DNA of 64,000 nt from Mrakia gelida. Its lineage: Eukaryota; Basidiomycota; Tremellomycetes; Cystofilobasidiales; Mrakiaceae. Positions 52,808-63,881 of the stretch are shown piece after piece. The stretch is taken from NCBI GenBank assembly GCA_024345305.1, contig BRON01000017.1:620001-684000 (forward strand), read 5' to 3'. Position numbers and translations under genes: made by a program. Each line of letters opens with the position of its first letter. Within the stretch, counting starts at the first letter, position 1. A model generated the notes under the pieces. That model made no database searches and had not been told where the DNA came from. It saw only the letters and a list, made by a program, of their open reading frames with translations.

Positions 52808-53480
52808 AGGACGACTCCTCATCTTTCATTAGAAGGATATACTACGACCTCTGCATCTCTTCCTCTGTATCTCTCTTTACGATCTCTCGCTCTCCACTGC
52901 TCTCCCTCATCTTCTTTTCGTTTGGGTTTCTTGATCATGACCGTTTCTCCGAAGAGCTTGTAGCAACAAGGACGTCCGTTGAATTCCCCGTCAGGCTCGG
53001 AAAGCACGACCTTGCAGAGAGAATGAAAGAACGAGTGAACAGGTGTCACAGAGGGGAAGAGAAATGAGCTCGAAAGTCGTCGAGGGGGAAGCTCAACCTC
53101 CTTTGAGCTCAAGACCACCACAGATCACCCCTTTTAGAATTCTCAAGCAGCTCATCTTCGTCCTCAGTGCCTCTCTATTCTCCCCAGCTCAACGATAAGC
53201 TCGACCCAATGTTCCAAAGCTCAAGGAACGATCCGGTCGTCGCATTCCTCCCCTGCCCCGAATCGTCCTCCCTCCCCTTTCTCCTTCTTCCCCTCCTCCC
53301 GCTCTCCATGGTACAGCACCTCGCCTTTCCATCTCTCTCGACCTTCGGGGACTCTTTTTGGGTCCCTTCCTACCGCTTCATCCCTCATTCGGTCGAAGAT
53401 GCTCCAGGAAGATCTTCGGCGGAGATGAGCTCGACCCGTTTCCTCCTCCTCCCCTCCCTCCTCGCCTTTCCTCTCTCTCG
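52808..53480. other. Long gap, no gene seen
   Basis: This is the 3' flank of the beta-glucosidase and sequence with scattered open frames. Nothing here chains into a protein with familiar composition. Confidence 0.35.
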
Positions 53481-53530
53481 CCATCCTAGTTCCAACGCTC
53501 ACCTTCTCTGACACGCATCCACTCCCTGAA

Positions 53531-53904
53531 TTCGCAGTGAACTTCAATCTCCTCGAAGGAATCATCGATCAAGCTCATCGTTCAGTCGTTCTGGCAGTCG
53601 GAAGAGGAGAGGAGGGGAGGGAGGAAGCGAGCTTCGAAGGGGTCAACGTCGACGCTTCTTGGGTGAGTTCATCGCCGACAACGAGCTCTGCAGCCCTCTC
53701 TCAGGCCTCGGGGCGATGTCTGTGAGGATTGAAAAACAGGTCTACGGGGTGAGGCCCGCGAAGGGAGTTCTGCTGGATGGAGAGGGACTTGAGCTCACTT
53801 CCCCTCCTTCCCTCGTCTCTTTGAACCCTCAGCGTGGGATGAAGCTGATAATCGGGCTCAACCCCCCCATTCTACATCTTACTACAGTACTACCAGCTCC
53901 CTGA
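53531..53904 (+). other. Possible coding remnant, unrecognised
   Basis: An exon-like block follows a CTGACAC branch site and TTCGCAG (ends near 53539): frame NFNLLEGIIDQAHRSVVLAV, running to a GTGAGT at 53663. A second protein-like piece follows, VYGVRPAKGVLLDGEGLEL, up to a stop at about 53902. I could not find a start exon or join the two without a stop. It may be a decayed gene, an unrecognised short gene or chance openness. Confidence 0.25.
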
Positions 53905-54258
53905 ACGAGCTGGCAAGGTTCCGCTCTTGGCTCGGAGAGGAGGAAGAGTTGCGTCGACGCCGAACTCCTGCTCTGTCGTCACTCCTTTCAAGTCCACGTT
54001 CTTTCTTCTCGCGTCGTTCTCCTTTGACTTCGCGCTGACTTTCACTCGGACAGCCTTCGCTCTCGCTTGGTCCCTCCCTTCGACCTCTCGCCTAGGAGCT
54101 GCAAAGGAGGAGCGATCAGCTGAGCAGCTCTCTCCCGTCGTCAGGATCTACAGTCTTGACAAGCGAGCAAGTACTGCATGGGCTCAGCGGCAGTCAAAAG
54201 CTTGGTTTTCTCTTCCTTCTTCTGCTCAACCACCACCTTCCTCCCTCGCCTTTTCAAC
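53905..54258. promoter_or_regulatory. Upstream region of the secreted hydrolase gene
   Basis: No exon of the hydrolase was found here. A frame that overlaps its start from 53927 is out of phase with the signal peptide and is taken as a shadow. The sequence just before the ATG is pyrimidine-rich and ends TTTCAAC, a normal context. Confidence 0.35.
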
Positions 54259-56999
54259 ATGCTTCTCTTTACCACTCTCGCCCTCGCTACACTCGCTCTA
54301 CCTGCCTTCGCCTTCCCTCCCTCGCTGGCTCAAAGATCAACAACTGTCGGAAGCTCGAACTCCTCCATCAGATGGGTTCTCTGCCCTGACACTCCCAACG
54401 ACTCGAGGGAAACGACGTTCTACTGCTCGAGCCTTCGAGTCCCCTTGAACTGGATCGACCCCATTCCGGGCGTCGAAGCAGATCTCTTCCTTCGGATGTA
54501 CCCTGCGGATGAAGGTTTGAGGACGGGAAGCTTGGTGAGTTGATCTCGTTCGCGTCGCGTGGTCGACTCCTCGGCTAAGCCAGTCCGTTGACCTCTCTCT
54601 GCCGTTCTCTTATGCAGCTCCTCAACGCTGGAGGTGAATATCAAGTCTCCGTATTCTCGTAGAGGAGCGAATCTTTCTGACTCGTTTTCTTTTCGCGCTC
54701 GCTCAGGTCCGGGAGGCTCGACGTCCGCATGGGTCCTTCAAGCCGCTCCTTCTCTCAGCCTTCTGGGAGCAGGCACTTTGGATCTTATCGGAATGGACCC
54801 TCGGTGAGTTCTTTCCAGCTTCCTGTCAGGTCAAATTCTTCATCGCTAACGTCGCTTGGTGCCCTCGTTTCGCAGAGGAGTCAACTTGACTTTCCCGAAC
54901 GTGAGTCGTGAATAGCTCTTCCTTCTCCCTTCGCAGACTTTCGAGCTGACTCCCTTCCGTCTCGCCGTCTCTCTCAGATGCGAGCTGGTACCTCTGACTT
55001 CAAGAACGCTCTCTTCGACCTCGCCAACCCTCCCATCCGAGTCAGCTACGACCCGTCCGTTCCTTTCAATCTCACCGATCCTGCTGTCGTGAGTTGACCT
55101 TCTTCCTCGCTATCTCCCTCTCGGACTCTCGCTTACATCTCTATCTTCCCTCTCTAGTTCGAAGCCGACAAGAGGAACTTCGACGACCTCCTTGCCCGTC
55201 AAGAGCTCGTCGCTCAAAGCGTTTGGTCGAGGACGACGGAGGACGAACGACGAAGCGTCTCCACTGCTTTCGCTGCTCGAGACTTCGCCGCTCTTGTAGA
55301 TGCTCTCGGAGATGAGGATGGACTGCTTCATTACTACGGCGTCTCCTACGGGTTCGTTCTTTCTTTCTTTCTTCGGCGCGTCTAGCTTCCCTCGATTCAT
55401 CCTCGAACTTTTGCTGATTGTTTCTCGTCTTCGGCCCCCTCCCGCAGAACCGTCATCGGCGCGACCTTCGCCGCCATGTTCCCTCAAAAAGTCGGAAGGA
55501 TGGTTCTTGACGGTGTCGTCGGTGAGTCCTTGTCGGCTCGACGAAGTGTGGTCTCGACCGTTGACTGACATTCTTCGACTTCCCTTCCTCGAATCAGATT
55601 CTCCCGCCTATCTCACCGACGCCTTGAGTTTCGCCAAAGTCTCGGCAGCCGCAGCGGACGAGGTGAGCGAAGTCCTCATCCGGGGGTAGCGAAAAGAGAC
55701 AGCGCTGATATCTCGTCTTCGCGTCCAGGTCGCGACCGAGTTCTATCGACTCTGTGCCCTAGGAGGACCTACTCGTTGCCCGTTGGCTTCTTCCGACAAC
55801 CTCACCGCCGAAGCTGGTGCAGCTTTCGTTGCTTCCGGCGTCTCTAGTCTCTTCCACCAGCTCTACGAGAACCCTCTCCCATCCTTCGACGCCGCAGGAG
55901 TCTCATCCCTCGTTCACGTCTCGGACGTCTACTCTTCGGTGAGTTCCTTTCTCTCTTCACTCCCTCCCTTATTCAGCTTCACTGAAGCTTCCTATGCCAC
56001 TTTATCTCCAGTTCCGTCAAGCACTCTACTCCCCTATCACCTGGCAACCCGTCTCAGCAGCAATCGCCCTCGCCCTCGCTGGAAACACGACTCTTCTTCG
56101 CCAACTCGTTCCTGCCACTCCCGACGTTGTTCTTCGAGGCGACCAGTCTCTCGCGAACGAGAACGTCTTCAACAGGACCTCCGGAGGGGACGTTGAAGTC
56201 ACCCAGAGCATCTACTGCATCGATCAAGCGGAGGACGGAGTCTGGGCGACGTTGAAGAACGGAACGAGCGAGGAATGGATCACCTTCTCTGCCGAGGTGA
56301 GTAATTTCTCGTGTCCCCCTTGATTCACCAGCTGACAAAAGTCTTTTTTTCTTAGATCCGAAATGCAGGTCACCTCGGAGCTGAAATCCCTATCGCTCTC
56401 GCTCAAGGATGTCGCGTCTACAAGGACGTCGCGTTCGAACGATTCACTGGACCTTTCTCAGTCAAGGATGGTCTCCAACCTCTTCGGTAAGCTCAAAATC
56501 CACCTTCATCTCCCCCTTTCACCCTCTTCGCTGACCTCTCTCCGTCCGGCCCTCAGAAACCCCATCCTCTTCGTCGGAAACACTCACGATCCCATCACTC
56601 CCCTTTCGAGCGCTCGCAAGATGGCCGAAGGATTTGAGGACAACGCTTCCCTTCTCATTCAAGACGGCCGAGGCCACGTCTCTCTCGCTGAGGCATCGGT
56701 GAGTCCTTCGTTTCAATTTCGCGAGCGAGACGACGCGTTCGACGAAGCTCACTCTCGTCCCTCGTCTTCTCTTCCCTCGCTTCCAGACCTGCACCATCTC
56801 CGCCATCCAATCCTACCTCGTGAACGGAACTCTTCCCGCCTTCGGTACCGTCTGTCCCGTAGACGACGTCGAGCAGATCTTCCCCAGTGGGGATCAGTCG
56901 GCTCTGGGGAGACGAGGGGTGAACGAGCTTTCGAAGACGGCAAGGAGGTTGAGTGAACTAGTCGCTTCGAGGAGAGCTGGGATGTTTGGTTTGAACTAG
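54259..56999 (+). CDS. Secreted TAP-like alpha/beta hydrolase (S33-type peptidase)
   Basis: Likely exported peptidase of the tripeptidyl-aminopeptidase-like family. Exons: 54259-54534, 54618-54633, 54707-54803, 54876-54900, 54978-55088, 55158-55351, 55448-55521, 55598-55662, 55729-55938, 56012-56296, 56356-56486, 56557-56698, 56787-56999; 1839 nt, 612 residues. Residues 1-19 (MLLFTTLALATLALPAFAF) are a clear signal peptide. The oxyanion region is LLNAGGPGGS; the nucleophile elbow is GVSYG (Ser about 238); the acid is in THDPITP (Asp about 506); and the base is in DGRGHVS (His about 535), in the C-terminal TAP-like domain. NxS/T glycosylation sites (NLT, NFNLT, NTT, NGT) fit secretion. The second exon is 16 nt. 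Confidence 0.9.
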
Positions 57000-57529
57000 T
57001 GTACCCCTGTCTTCCCCTCTTGCATATTGTCACTGATCAGTGTAGACTAGACCTCGCTGGGAGCTTTTTCTTTGACGGCTCTTTGATCGAAATGGACGCT
57101 TCGCCTCGCTCTCGTCCGTCGTTGTCTCTTCTTTCCCTTATCAAGCTCGCTTGGGTGGCGAAGAAAACAGCTGGAAAACACCTGTATAGAGAGTCAGGCT
57201 AGATCTGCGATACACGAAGAGAAGGGCGGAAGCGTGACCTCTTCCATTCCGTTGGGACGGGACGGCGACCGAAGAGGAGGAAAGAGAAGGTCGAGGAGTT
57301 TGGATGGAAGATGAAGGTAGGTATGCTTGAAGGTAGTCCTAGAGTCGGGAAGCGGGGCCTGAACGTGCTGTGATGGAAGCGGTCGGTGGAGAGGTAGGGG
57401 AGGAGGACGCGTCGAGAGTGGATGAGCCTGGGCAAAGGACGAGAGAACGAAGTCGACTCAGGAACTAGCATTCCGACCCGATACTGTATAAGATCCACTC
57501 GAGAACAACAGTTCGAGAGGTCACTCACC
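57000..57529. other. Convergent 3' flanks
   Basis: This lies between the hydrolase (plus) and the F-box-like gene (minus). No gene or RNA structure was seen. Confidence 0.4.
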
Positions 57530-58579
57530 TCACACCTCGACCTCCACACTAAACTTCGACCTCCACATCTCGTCCAGCTTCTCTACTGCTTCCTTTGCTT
57601 CCCTCCCCTCCTCCTTCGTTCGAACAACCAACACCACCGCTCCATCCTGCATCGTCCTCAATCCTAAAATCGACACCCATCTACCGATGTCCCTGATGAA
57701 CAAGTGCTGCTCTGTCCAATGCGAATAGAGAAGCGTGGCGAGGTGAAGTCGAACGTTGCGACGACGATCCAACGAGGGACTGTGAAGGGCCGCCAAACGG
57801 GTCGGATCCGGTCGGAACGGGATCATCCCCTTGAGGACGAGCGTCTCTGGCCTGTTGAACTCAAGGAGGACTGCTTCTTCTCCGAGGTCAAAGGCAGGGG
57901 TATCCCAGGTCCCAAGATCCCTGCCCGCACGTCGCTGCTTGACGTGGTACTCGAAGACGATCGGGTTGAGCTGAGGGAAGAGGAGGAAGTGGAGAAGTCG
58001 GAGGATGTCGCCGCACGCGTAGTTGAGAGATACTCGAAGAAAGTCGAGGGGAATGGTATCCGAGGAGATGGACATTCTGGAGAAGAAGAGCCTGAGGGAG
58101 AGGAGGTAGGGGATGTACGTGAAGTCGAGATTGAGGTTGTGGATTTGCGAGAAGTCGAGAAGGTGATTGATTCGAGAGGGAGTGGCAGACTGGGAGGAGA
58201 AGAAGACACGAGGAACACTACGGTCAGTGACCTTGGAAGAAGGAGAGGAGAAGAGCTGAGAAGGGAAAGAGGAAGGGATGGCCGGAACGGTCGAGCTCAC
58301 CTTCGTCTCCTCGTCCCTCTCGCAAAACAGCAGTTCGAGCTGTTCCACCGACGTGATCCTGGCGGTCCGATACAGGAGAGGAGCTACCGTCTCCAATACG
58401 TCCAGCGAGACTCCTCCCAGAGCTGCGAGGGCCGAGTCGTCCGAGACCTCGAAGATGAGAACGAGGATCTCCCAGGGGAACGAGCGTTGAAAGGGAACGA
58501 TCTGGAGGGAGACGAAAGGAAGGTCAATGTGAGCTTTATGGATGGGAGACGGAAGTATGTCGATCCTTACTTCGGCCAT
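57530..58579 (-). CDS. F-box-like domain protein
   Basis: Exons read downward: 58571-58579 (nine bases), 58301-58501, 57530-58189; 870 nt, 289 residues. The N-terminal part, FPWEILVLIFEVSDDSALAA then LLYRTARITSVEQLELLF, has the spacing of a divergent fungal F-box, which would dock to Skp1 in an SCF ubiquitin ligase. The rest has leucine-rich helical sequence (LNLDFTYIPYLLSLRLFF) without a repeat I can name. Both introns (69 and 111 nt) have lengths divisible by three and hold no stop, so a single frame is open from ATG to stop across 349 codons. I splice them because each has GT...CAG ends and a TGAC branch site at the usual distance. Confidence 0.6.
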   Translation of the reverse strand: MAEVRIDILPSPIHKAHIDLPFVSLQIVPFQRSFPWEILVLIFEVSDDSALAALGGVSLDVLETVAPLLYRTARITSVEQLELLFCERDEETKVSSTVPAIPSSFPSQLFSSPSSKVTDRSVPRVFFSSQSATPSRINHLLDFSQIHNLNLDFTYIPYLLSLRLFFSRMSISSDTIPLDFLRVSLNYACGDILRLLHFLLFPQLNPIVFEYHVKQRRAGRDLGTWDTPAFDLGEEAVLLEFNRPETLVLKGMIPFRPDPTRLAALHSPSLDRRRNVRLHLATLLYSHWTEQHLFIRDIGRWVSILGLRTMQDGAVVLVVRTKEEGREAKEAVEKLDEMWRSKFSVEVEV

Positions 58580-59083
58580 GACGAGTCGAGAAGAAGGGTT
58601 CGGAGGGAGATGGACGATGGAGCGACGAGCTGAAGATGGAAGGAACGAGGGAGGAGATGGTGAGGTGAGCTCGAGTTTCCCCCCGTCCAGAGAGCTATCC
58701 GCGAAGTCAAAGGACGGAGGAAGCTCACGAGATGTACGTAAGCTCCTCTCCGAGCTACGCAGAAGATTGTCGAGGGCTGAAAAGGAGAGAAACTGCTGCC
58801 GAAGAGAAGGGCAAGGAAGCGAAGGGGCAAGGAAGGGGAAAGGTCAGCTTCGACGAATCGAGCTCGGAGATCTCCTTCTCTCGTTCGGGGCCGAGTCGCA
58901 GCATATTTCTACAGGAGATGACAGTACTCACCTACGGGTAGACTTCACTCCGAGATGGAGGTGAGCTAGAGAAAAGCAAGAAATGGATGATGGCGTGAGA
59001 TGGAGGAAAGAGGGGAGGGGAGCTCCTCCGAGCTGGTTTTCGATCCTAGCTGGCTCGCTCCCTCCTTCCGTCTCCCAACGTCC
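58580..59083. promoter_or_regulatory. Region between divergent genes
   Basis: This lies between the F-box-like gene (minus) and the unrecognised gene on the plus strand. An ATG at 58983 followed by GTGAGA and an acceptor CCTAG at 59049 could be an alternative first exon of the latter. Confidence 0.35.
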
Positions 59084-62000
59084 ATGCCATTCGACATCTT
59101 GGAAGAGATACTTCTATATCCCCTCAGCGGGAAGGAGGAGGTTGCCCTCTTCCGCTTCTGCGAGAATCAGCGAAGAAACGAGGCCTTCAGCTCCATCTCC
59201 ATCTCCTCAAAAAGAACGAAGCTCAACACCTCCCTCCCTTCCCTCCCTTCGGCTCTCTCGACCACTCCCCTCCATCCCCTACGAACTCCACTCGACTCCC
59301 TCGACTCTCTTATAGCATCTCGACTCCTCTCTTCGTCCCAAGATGGACGCTGTTGGCTGAAGATCTCGCTGATTTCGATCTGAACCAACGAGCCCTCCCT
59401 CCCCCTCTCCCCCTCTCGCCGACTCTCAACCCGGCTGATTTCTCCCTTGACCGTCCTTCACCCTCACCTCCAACTCCCTCCTCTTCATTCTCCGAACGGT
59501 CATCTCCTCTCTTGCTCCTCGACGATCACTCTAGATCTAGACCATCGTAGCTCCGTCCCCAGCTCCAGTCCAACGACCAGCTTTCCCACCCCCTCCAGCC
59601 TCAGCCCTCCCTCCTCCCTCCCGCTTTCGACTGAGCCTAGTTGCAAACATGGCTCCCTCATCAACTTCTTCAGCACCTCCTGGGCCTCATCAAGACCAGG
59701 ATGCTACCTTAAGACAGCAGGTATGTCTTCGTTATCTCCTCCCGTCCTTGGAACCTCGGGGCAAGTGCGAAGGAGGATGAGCTCGAGCGAGGCTGACCCT
59801 CGCGTCCTCTACCTCCTCTCCCTTCTTCCTCCCAGACGCCTCCCTCGACTCCTCAGCAAGCCAAGGGTCCTCTCAGGGCTCTCAACATCCCTTCCTCTAC
59901 CGACGCTGCGAGGATTCGAGAACCCACCTACTCTCCCTCTCCGCTCAAGAGCAGCTTCCTTCCGATCGAGAAGTCAACAAGCGTCCTCTCCTCTCCTCTC
60001 GTGAGTTCACCTTCTACCTCTTCTTTCTTACGAGCTTGCAATCGATGAGGAGATACGGCTGACTCCTCGGCTCTCCATACCATCCTCCTACCTTCCCACA
60101 AGGCTTCCCTCTCTCTGGAAGCTGCTGGCTCGACGGACGACGCTGGACCTGGCGGACGTCACTTGGGCCTCTTCCTCCCTCGACCTTCCTCCTCCTCCGC
60201 CTCGTCCCTTGGATCCCTTGCGAAGACCAACTCCACCTCTTCGTCTGCTCATGGATCAACCTCACAAGAATCCTCGACCTCAATCGTAAGTCTGATCAGC
60301 CAGCTTCCAAAACAGTTCCTCGTTTGGTCTCGTTCCTCCGACGAGTCGAGCTGACATCCCTCGATCTTCTTCTTCTCCTTCATCAGCTCGTTCCTTCTCC
60401 CGTACGCTATCCACTCAAGACCAACTACTTCTCTCCCTCTTAACAGACGAACTGACTCGCTTCCACCTCTTCTTCCCTCTCTTCAGCAGTCGATCCGACC
60501 GGCTCATCCTCCCTCGACGCCCTCCAAATTAACACCTCCAACCCACCACCTCCCCTCTCCCCTTCCTGCCGCCAAAGCGTCCTAACCCTCGACACCTCAG
60601 ACACCCCGACATGTATACAGTTCAGCGTCCGGGAAACGTATCCCAGTCCTCTACCAGGCACCTGTTCGTCCCTCTTCCCCGCGCTCGGTGTTTACTTTTT
60701 CGACACGTCGTCCGTTTCTCGACGACCGTACCAACTGACTCCCCTTCCCTCCCTGGCTTATTTTCCACCCAGCCTCTCCCTCCCTTCCCGTCCTCAGCCG
60801 CCGACACCTTCGCCACCATCGAGCTCGTTCGTCGCGTCTTCGATAAGGGAAGGTTCGTCGGCGACAAGGACCTCCAAAGGTTCTGGGTGAAGACGACAAC
60901 GGAAGGTCTTTCGTCGATGGAGTTCGCCTGCTCGTGGGAACGTTTCGATATCCTTCATCGACATCTCAACATCGTCAGGAAGTTTGTGGCCAGGGGCACG
61001 GATCATCATCCGAAGAAGGTCGAGATCGCTTGGGTCGCGTCTGATTTCGTCGCTTTCCGAGCTGTTTCGGAGAGGTTGAGGAGGTTGGTGGAACCACCTG
61101 CTGCTGTCGTTGAGGTGAGTGCATCGTTTGGTCTCTCTTTTTCGAGGGTCGTTTGTTGCGAAGGAGGATAATCTAGTCGAAAGATAGAGAAGAGCCGCGA
61201 ACGAGGGACGTGTCGAGCTGACTTCTTCGTTTTCGCTCGCCTTCTCCAACTCCTTCTTCTCAGAACCCTCCTCCCCCTCCTCCTCCTCGCACCATCATCA
61301 ACCCTTCCAACACCATCTCCAACCACGGACTCCCCTCCCCTCACCACCCAACCACCCAACTCCTCCTCCAATGGGCCAACGAACTCCCTCCCGACCACCT
61401 CCTCCTCAGCACCGTCGCAGCCATCTTCCTCCTCGACCCCACCAGATGGGAGATCTTCTGCCAGTCCATCTCCAACTCCCTGGATCCCTACGACATCTGG
61501 AATCTTCGAGAAACCCTCGCTCAGTACTTGAGCTTCGCGGAGGAGAAGGGATGGGGAAGTGTTGAGTGTGCGGCGTTGAGGTTGGATGAGACGCAGGTCG
61601 TGCCGTTTAGGAAGTTCTTGTTGAGGTGTAGGGTTCAGGATGAGTTGGAGAAGGCGAAGGTGAGTGCAAGCCTTCTCTCTGAGGGGTGGGTGGGGGTGGA
61701 GAGAGAGGAGCGAGCGAGCGATGCTGACCTTCGACTTCGACTTCGACTTTCGTTCAGACCCTCCTCGCTCGACCCTCGATTCCTACTGGTCGTGACATCG
61801 TTTCGTTGGACTCCCTCGCCGTTGCCCTCGGAGTCGGCCTCCAGGCTGAAGGTGATGTCGGAGCTGGAAACGTTGAGGTGAGTACGAGAACCTGGGTCGC
61901 GCGAACTCGTCAAGCGACGCGTCCGGCGAGCTGCGACTGACTCTGGCGGACCTTCCTCTTTTCGCTCCTCTTCTCAGGCTGCTCCTAACGATGCTCACCC

Positions 62001-62175
62001 GAACCTCAAGAGGAAACGAGCTCTACAAGTCGAGATGGAGGTCGACGAAGTCCACGGGAATGGCGACCGACTCGTTGGAGGAGGAGGACGACAGGCGACT
62101 CCTGGAAGGACGCAGTTCACCTCTGGACCTGGAGGTCGAGCTCGAGCCAAGGCTCCAAAGCGAGGAGGTGTCTAA
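59084..62175 (+). CDS. Unrecognised multi-exon protein; start unresolved
   Basis: Well-supported exons: one ending at 59720, then 59836-60000, 60103-60285, 60387-60401, 60487-60663, 60798-61114, 61264-61659, 61758-61877, 61978-62175. All join in frame and give about 520 residues. Readable parts include HPFLYRRCEDSRTHLLSL, LDGRRWTWRTSLGPLPP, TIELVRRVFDKGRF, MEFACSWERFDILHRHL, TRWEIFCQSISNSL, and a basic end (NLKRKRALQVEME) suggesting nuclear import. I recognise no family. The 5' end is unclear. The ATG at 59084 (MPFDILEEILLYPL) is in the frame of the first supported exon, but a TGA at 59381 interrupts it, and a second protein-like frame (PLFVPRWTLLAEDLADFDL) overlaps. An unplaced intron, or a frameshift, must lie between 59250 and 59600. 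Confidence 0.55.
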
Positions 62176-62746
62176 GCTCGGAATGGAACGTGCTTCGTGA
62201 GTCGACCTTCTCGTTCCACATCGTTCGAGTGTTCGACTTGCCGTCGCTGACGACTCGCCCTTCTATGCTCTCCTCCTCCTCCTCTCCTGCTATCCCCATC
62301 TCAGCACACCATCCCCACCTTCGTCGCTCCACTCTCTTATCTCCCACCACTTCGCCGTTCTCGCCCGTTTCGCTTTTGCTTTCTCTCTCTCTCTCTCTCT
62401 CCCCTTCACTTCGCGCAACCCTAGATTTCTCTTCCCCTCCCATCCCCCGTTCCCCTCGCTCGCATAGACCTCTCCCTCCCATCCTACTAATTCTCACTCA
62501 TCCGCGCCACCTCTTACACTCACCTTTGCACTCGCAGAATTCCCCTCTCCTCACTACTGGCTCTTGCCCTTCCCTCTCGTTCAAGACGCGTCTCGTCCCT
62601 GTTGTTTGTTTCGTTTCGTTTCTCTCCTCATCGCCTTCGAGCGCACCTCTTGCCTTTTGCCTCTTGATGACTTTCACGCCTGCATCATCGGCTATATAGC
62701 ACCCACTACAGTGTCGAACGACTCGACTCTCTCTCTGGTCTCTGCC
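62176..62746. other. Intergenic, no gene seen
   Basis: This is the 3' flank of the preceding gene and a pyrimidine-rich stretch with a CT dinucleotide run near 62380-62402. No gene was seen. Confidence 0.4.
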
Positions 62747-63175
62747 CCAGTTCTGATCCCAATTTTCACGTCCTGGGTTTCTCGGCCTCGACGCGTCGGC
62801 TTCGACGAGGAAACAGATCTGAACTCCTTCGCCTTCATCTCCTGTGTACAGATCGACATGAACGCCCTGCGTTTTCTGCCCCCTTCCTCTCGAACCGAAA
62901 CTCTTCCTCCCCTTCCTCCTTTCCCACTCCCCTACCTCGTCCATCCGACTTCTCGACGCGTCGTCGACTTTCACCAAAGCTGACCTCTTCCTTCTCATTC
63001 TCTTCTCGCTCTTTCAGAAAAACTCATCGTGAGTCATTTTTGCCCCTCGACTGCGCTTTTGCGCTGCTGCGCGGGCACCTTCGTTTGAGTCCGCTTTGAC
63101 AAGTGCCTCGCTCGAACTCGCTCAAAAGAACCGACCTCTCCTTTGCATTCTACCCTCAACCACATCTTCCTCTTC
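62747..63175 (+). repeat. Dispersed repeat, copy D (5' part only)
   Basis: It begins with the head CCAGTTCTGATCCCAATTTT shared by all copies, has the TGTACAG acceptor before a GACATGAACGCC start, the CTCGACGCGTCG palindrome, and the phrase TGCGCTTTTGCGCTGCTGCG at about 63046-63075. Similarity fades after CTCAACCACATCTTCC, just before the leader of the next gene. The 3' half found in the other copies is missing. Confidence 0.7.
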
Positions 63176-63241
63176 ACTCTCCCACCTCAACTCCCACTTT
63201 AACTCTCCACTCTAACCAAACCCTCTCAGTCAACAACAAAC

Positions 63242-63881
63242 ATGTTCGCCTTCTTCCACAACATCCTCATCAAGCTCTTTTTTGGTTCGGTCGCGTCGTC
63301 GATCTCGGCCGTCGTTTCTTTCGTCTCTATCATTAACAAGGTGAGTTCAGGCATTTTCCTCAACATTCATCAGCTTAGTCATACTGATCGTCGACTGTAA
63401 CCTCCTTCCCCAGGCCTCAGCCCCCACTCCCAAGGCGTCAACTCGAGCTCAGTCCACTCGACGCGTTCGACGATCCTCTTCCATCTCCTCGTCCTCCTCG
63501 TCCACCATCGTACGTCTCACCGTTCCCATCTTCGCCAATTCTCATCGAACATCCCACTGACTCTACGTCTTTCCTTCTCCTTCACAGTCCTCCCCTCCCA
63601 CCCCCATCGAAACCGACTCGGACTTCGCTCCCTCGTCCTCCTCCTCCTCGTCGTCCGGTGTCTCGACCCCAGCCTCCATCGCCTCCCCTCTCCCACCGAC
63701 CATCAACATCGCCGAAGCCGTCAACAAAGTCCTCAACTCCAGCTCATCGGCTCTCGTCAAGTACCAACCCACTCACACTAGCACTCGACAACTCCAAACG
63801 AAGTACCAGGTCCACCAGGTTGGACTTGGACTTTCGTCTCCTTTCGTTTCTTCTTCTTTCGATTCTCGGTTCTCGGCTTAG
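63242..63881 (+). CDS. Small Ser-rich protein with an N-terminal hydrophobic segment
   Basis: Exons 63242-63340, 63414-63509, 63588-63881; 489 nt, 162 residues. Residues 1-33 (MFAFFHNILIKLFFGSVASS onward) form a hydrophobic helix that may be a membrane anchor or an uncleaved signal. The second exon is basic and Ser-rich (STRRVRRSSSISSSS). The third has PTINIAEAVNKVLNSSSSAL and a Gln-rich end. No family recognised. All three exons are phase 0, so each is a module that could be skipped without frame loss. The leader follows repeat copy D within about 70 bp. The last intron acceptor TTCACAG and a CTGAC branch site support the model. Confidence 0.6.

Noticed and set aside
59649..59720. ATG at 59649 (MAPSSTSSAPPG) as the start of the unrecognised gene
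   Set aside because: In that frame the chain through the next three exons ends in a stop in the 60487 exon. The other frame stays open through all later exons.
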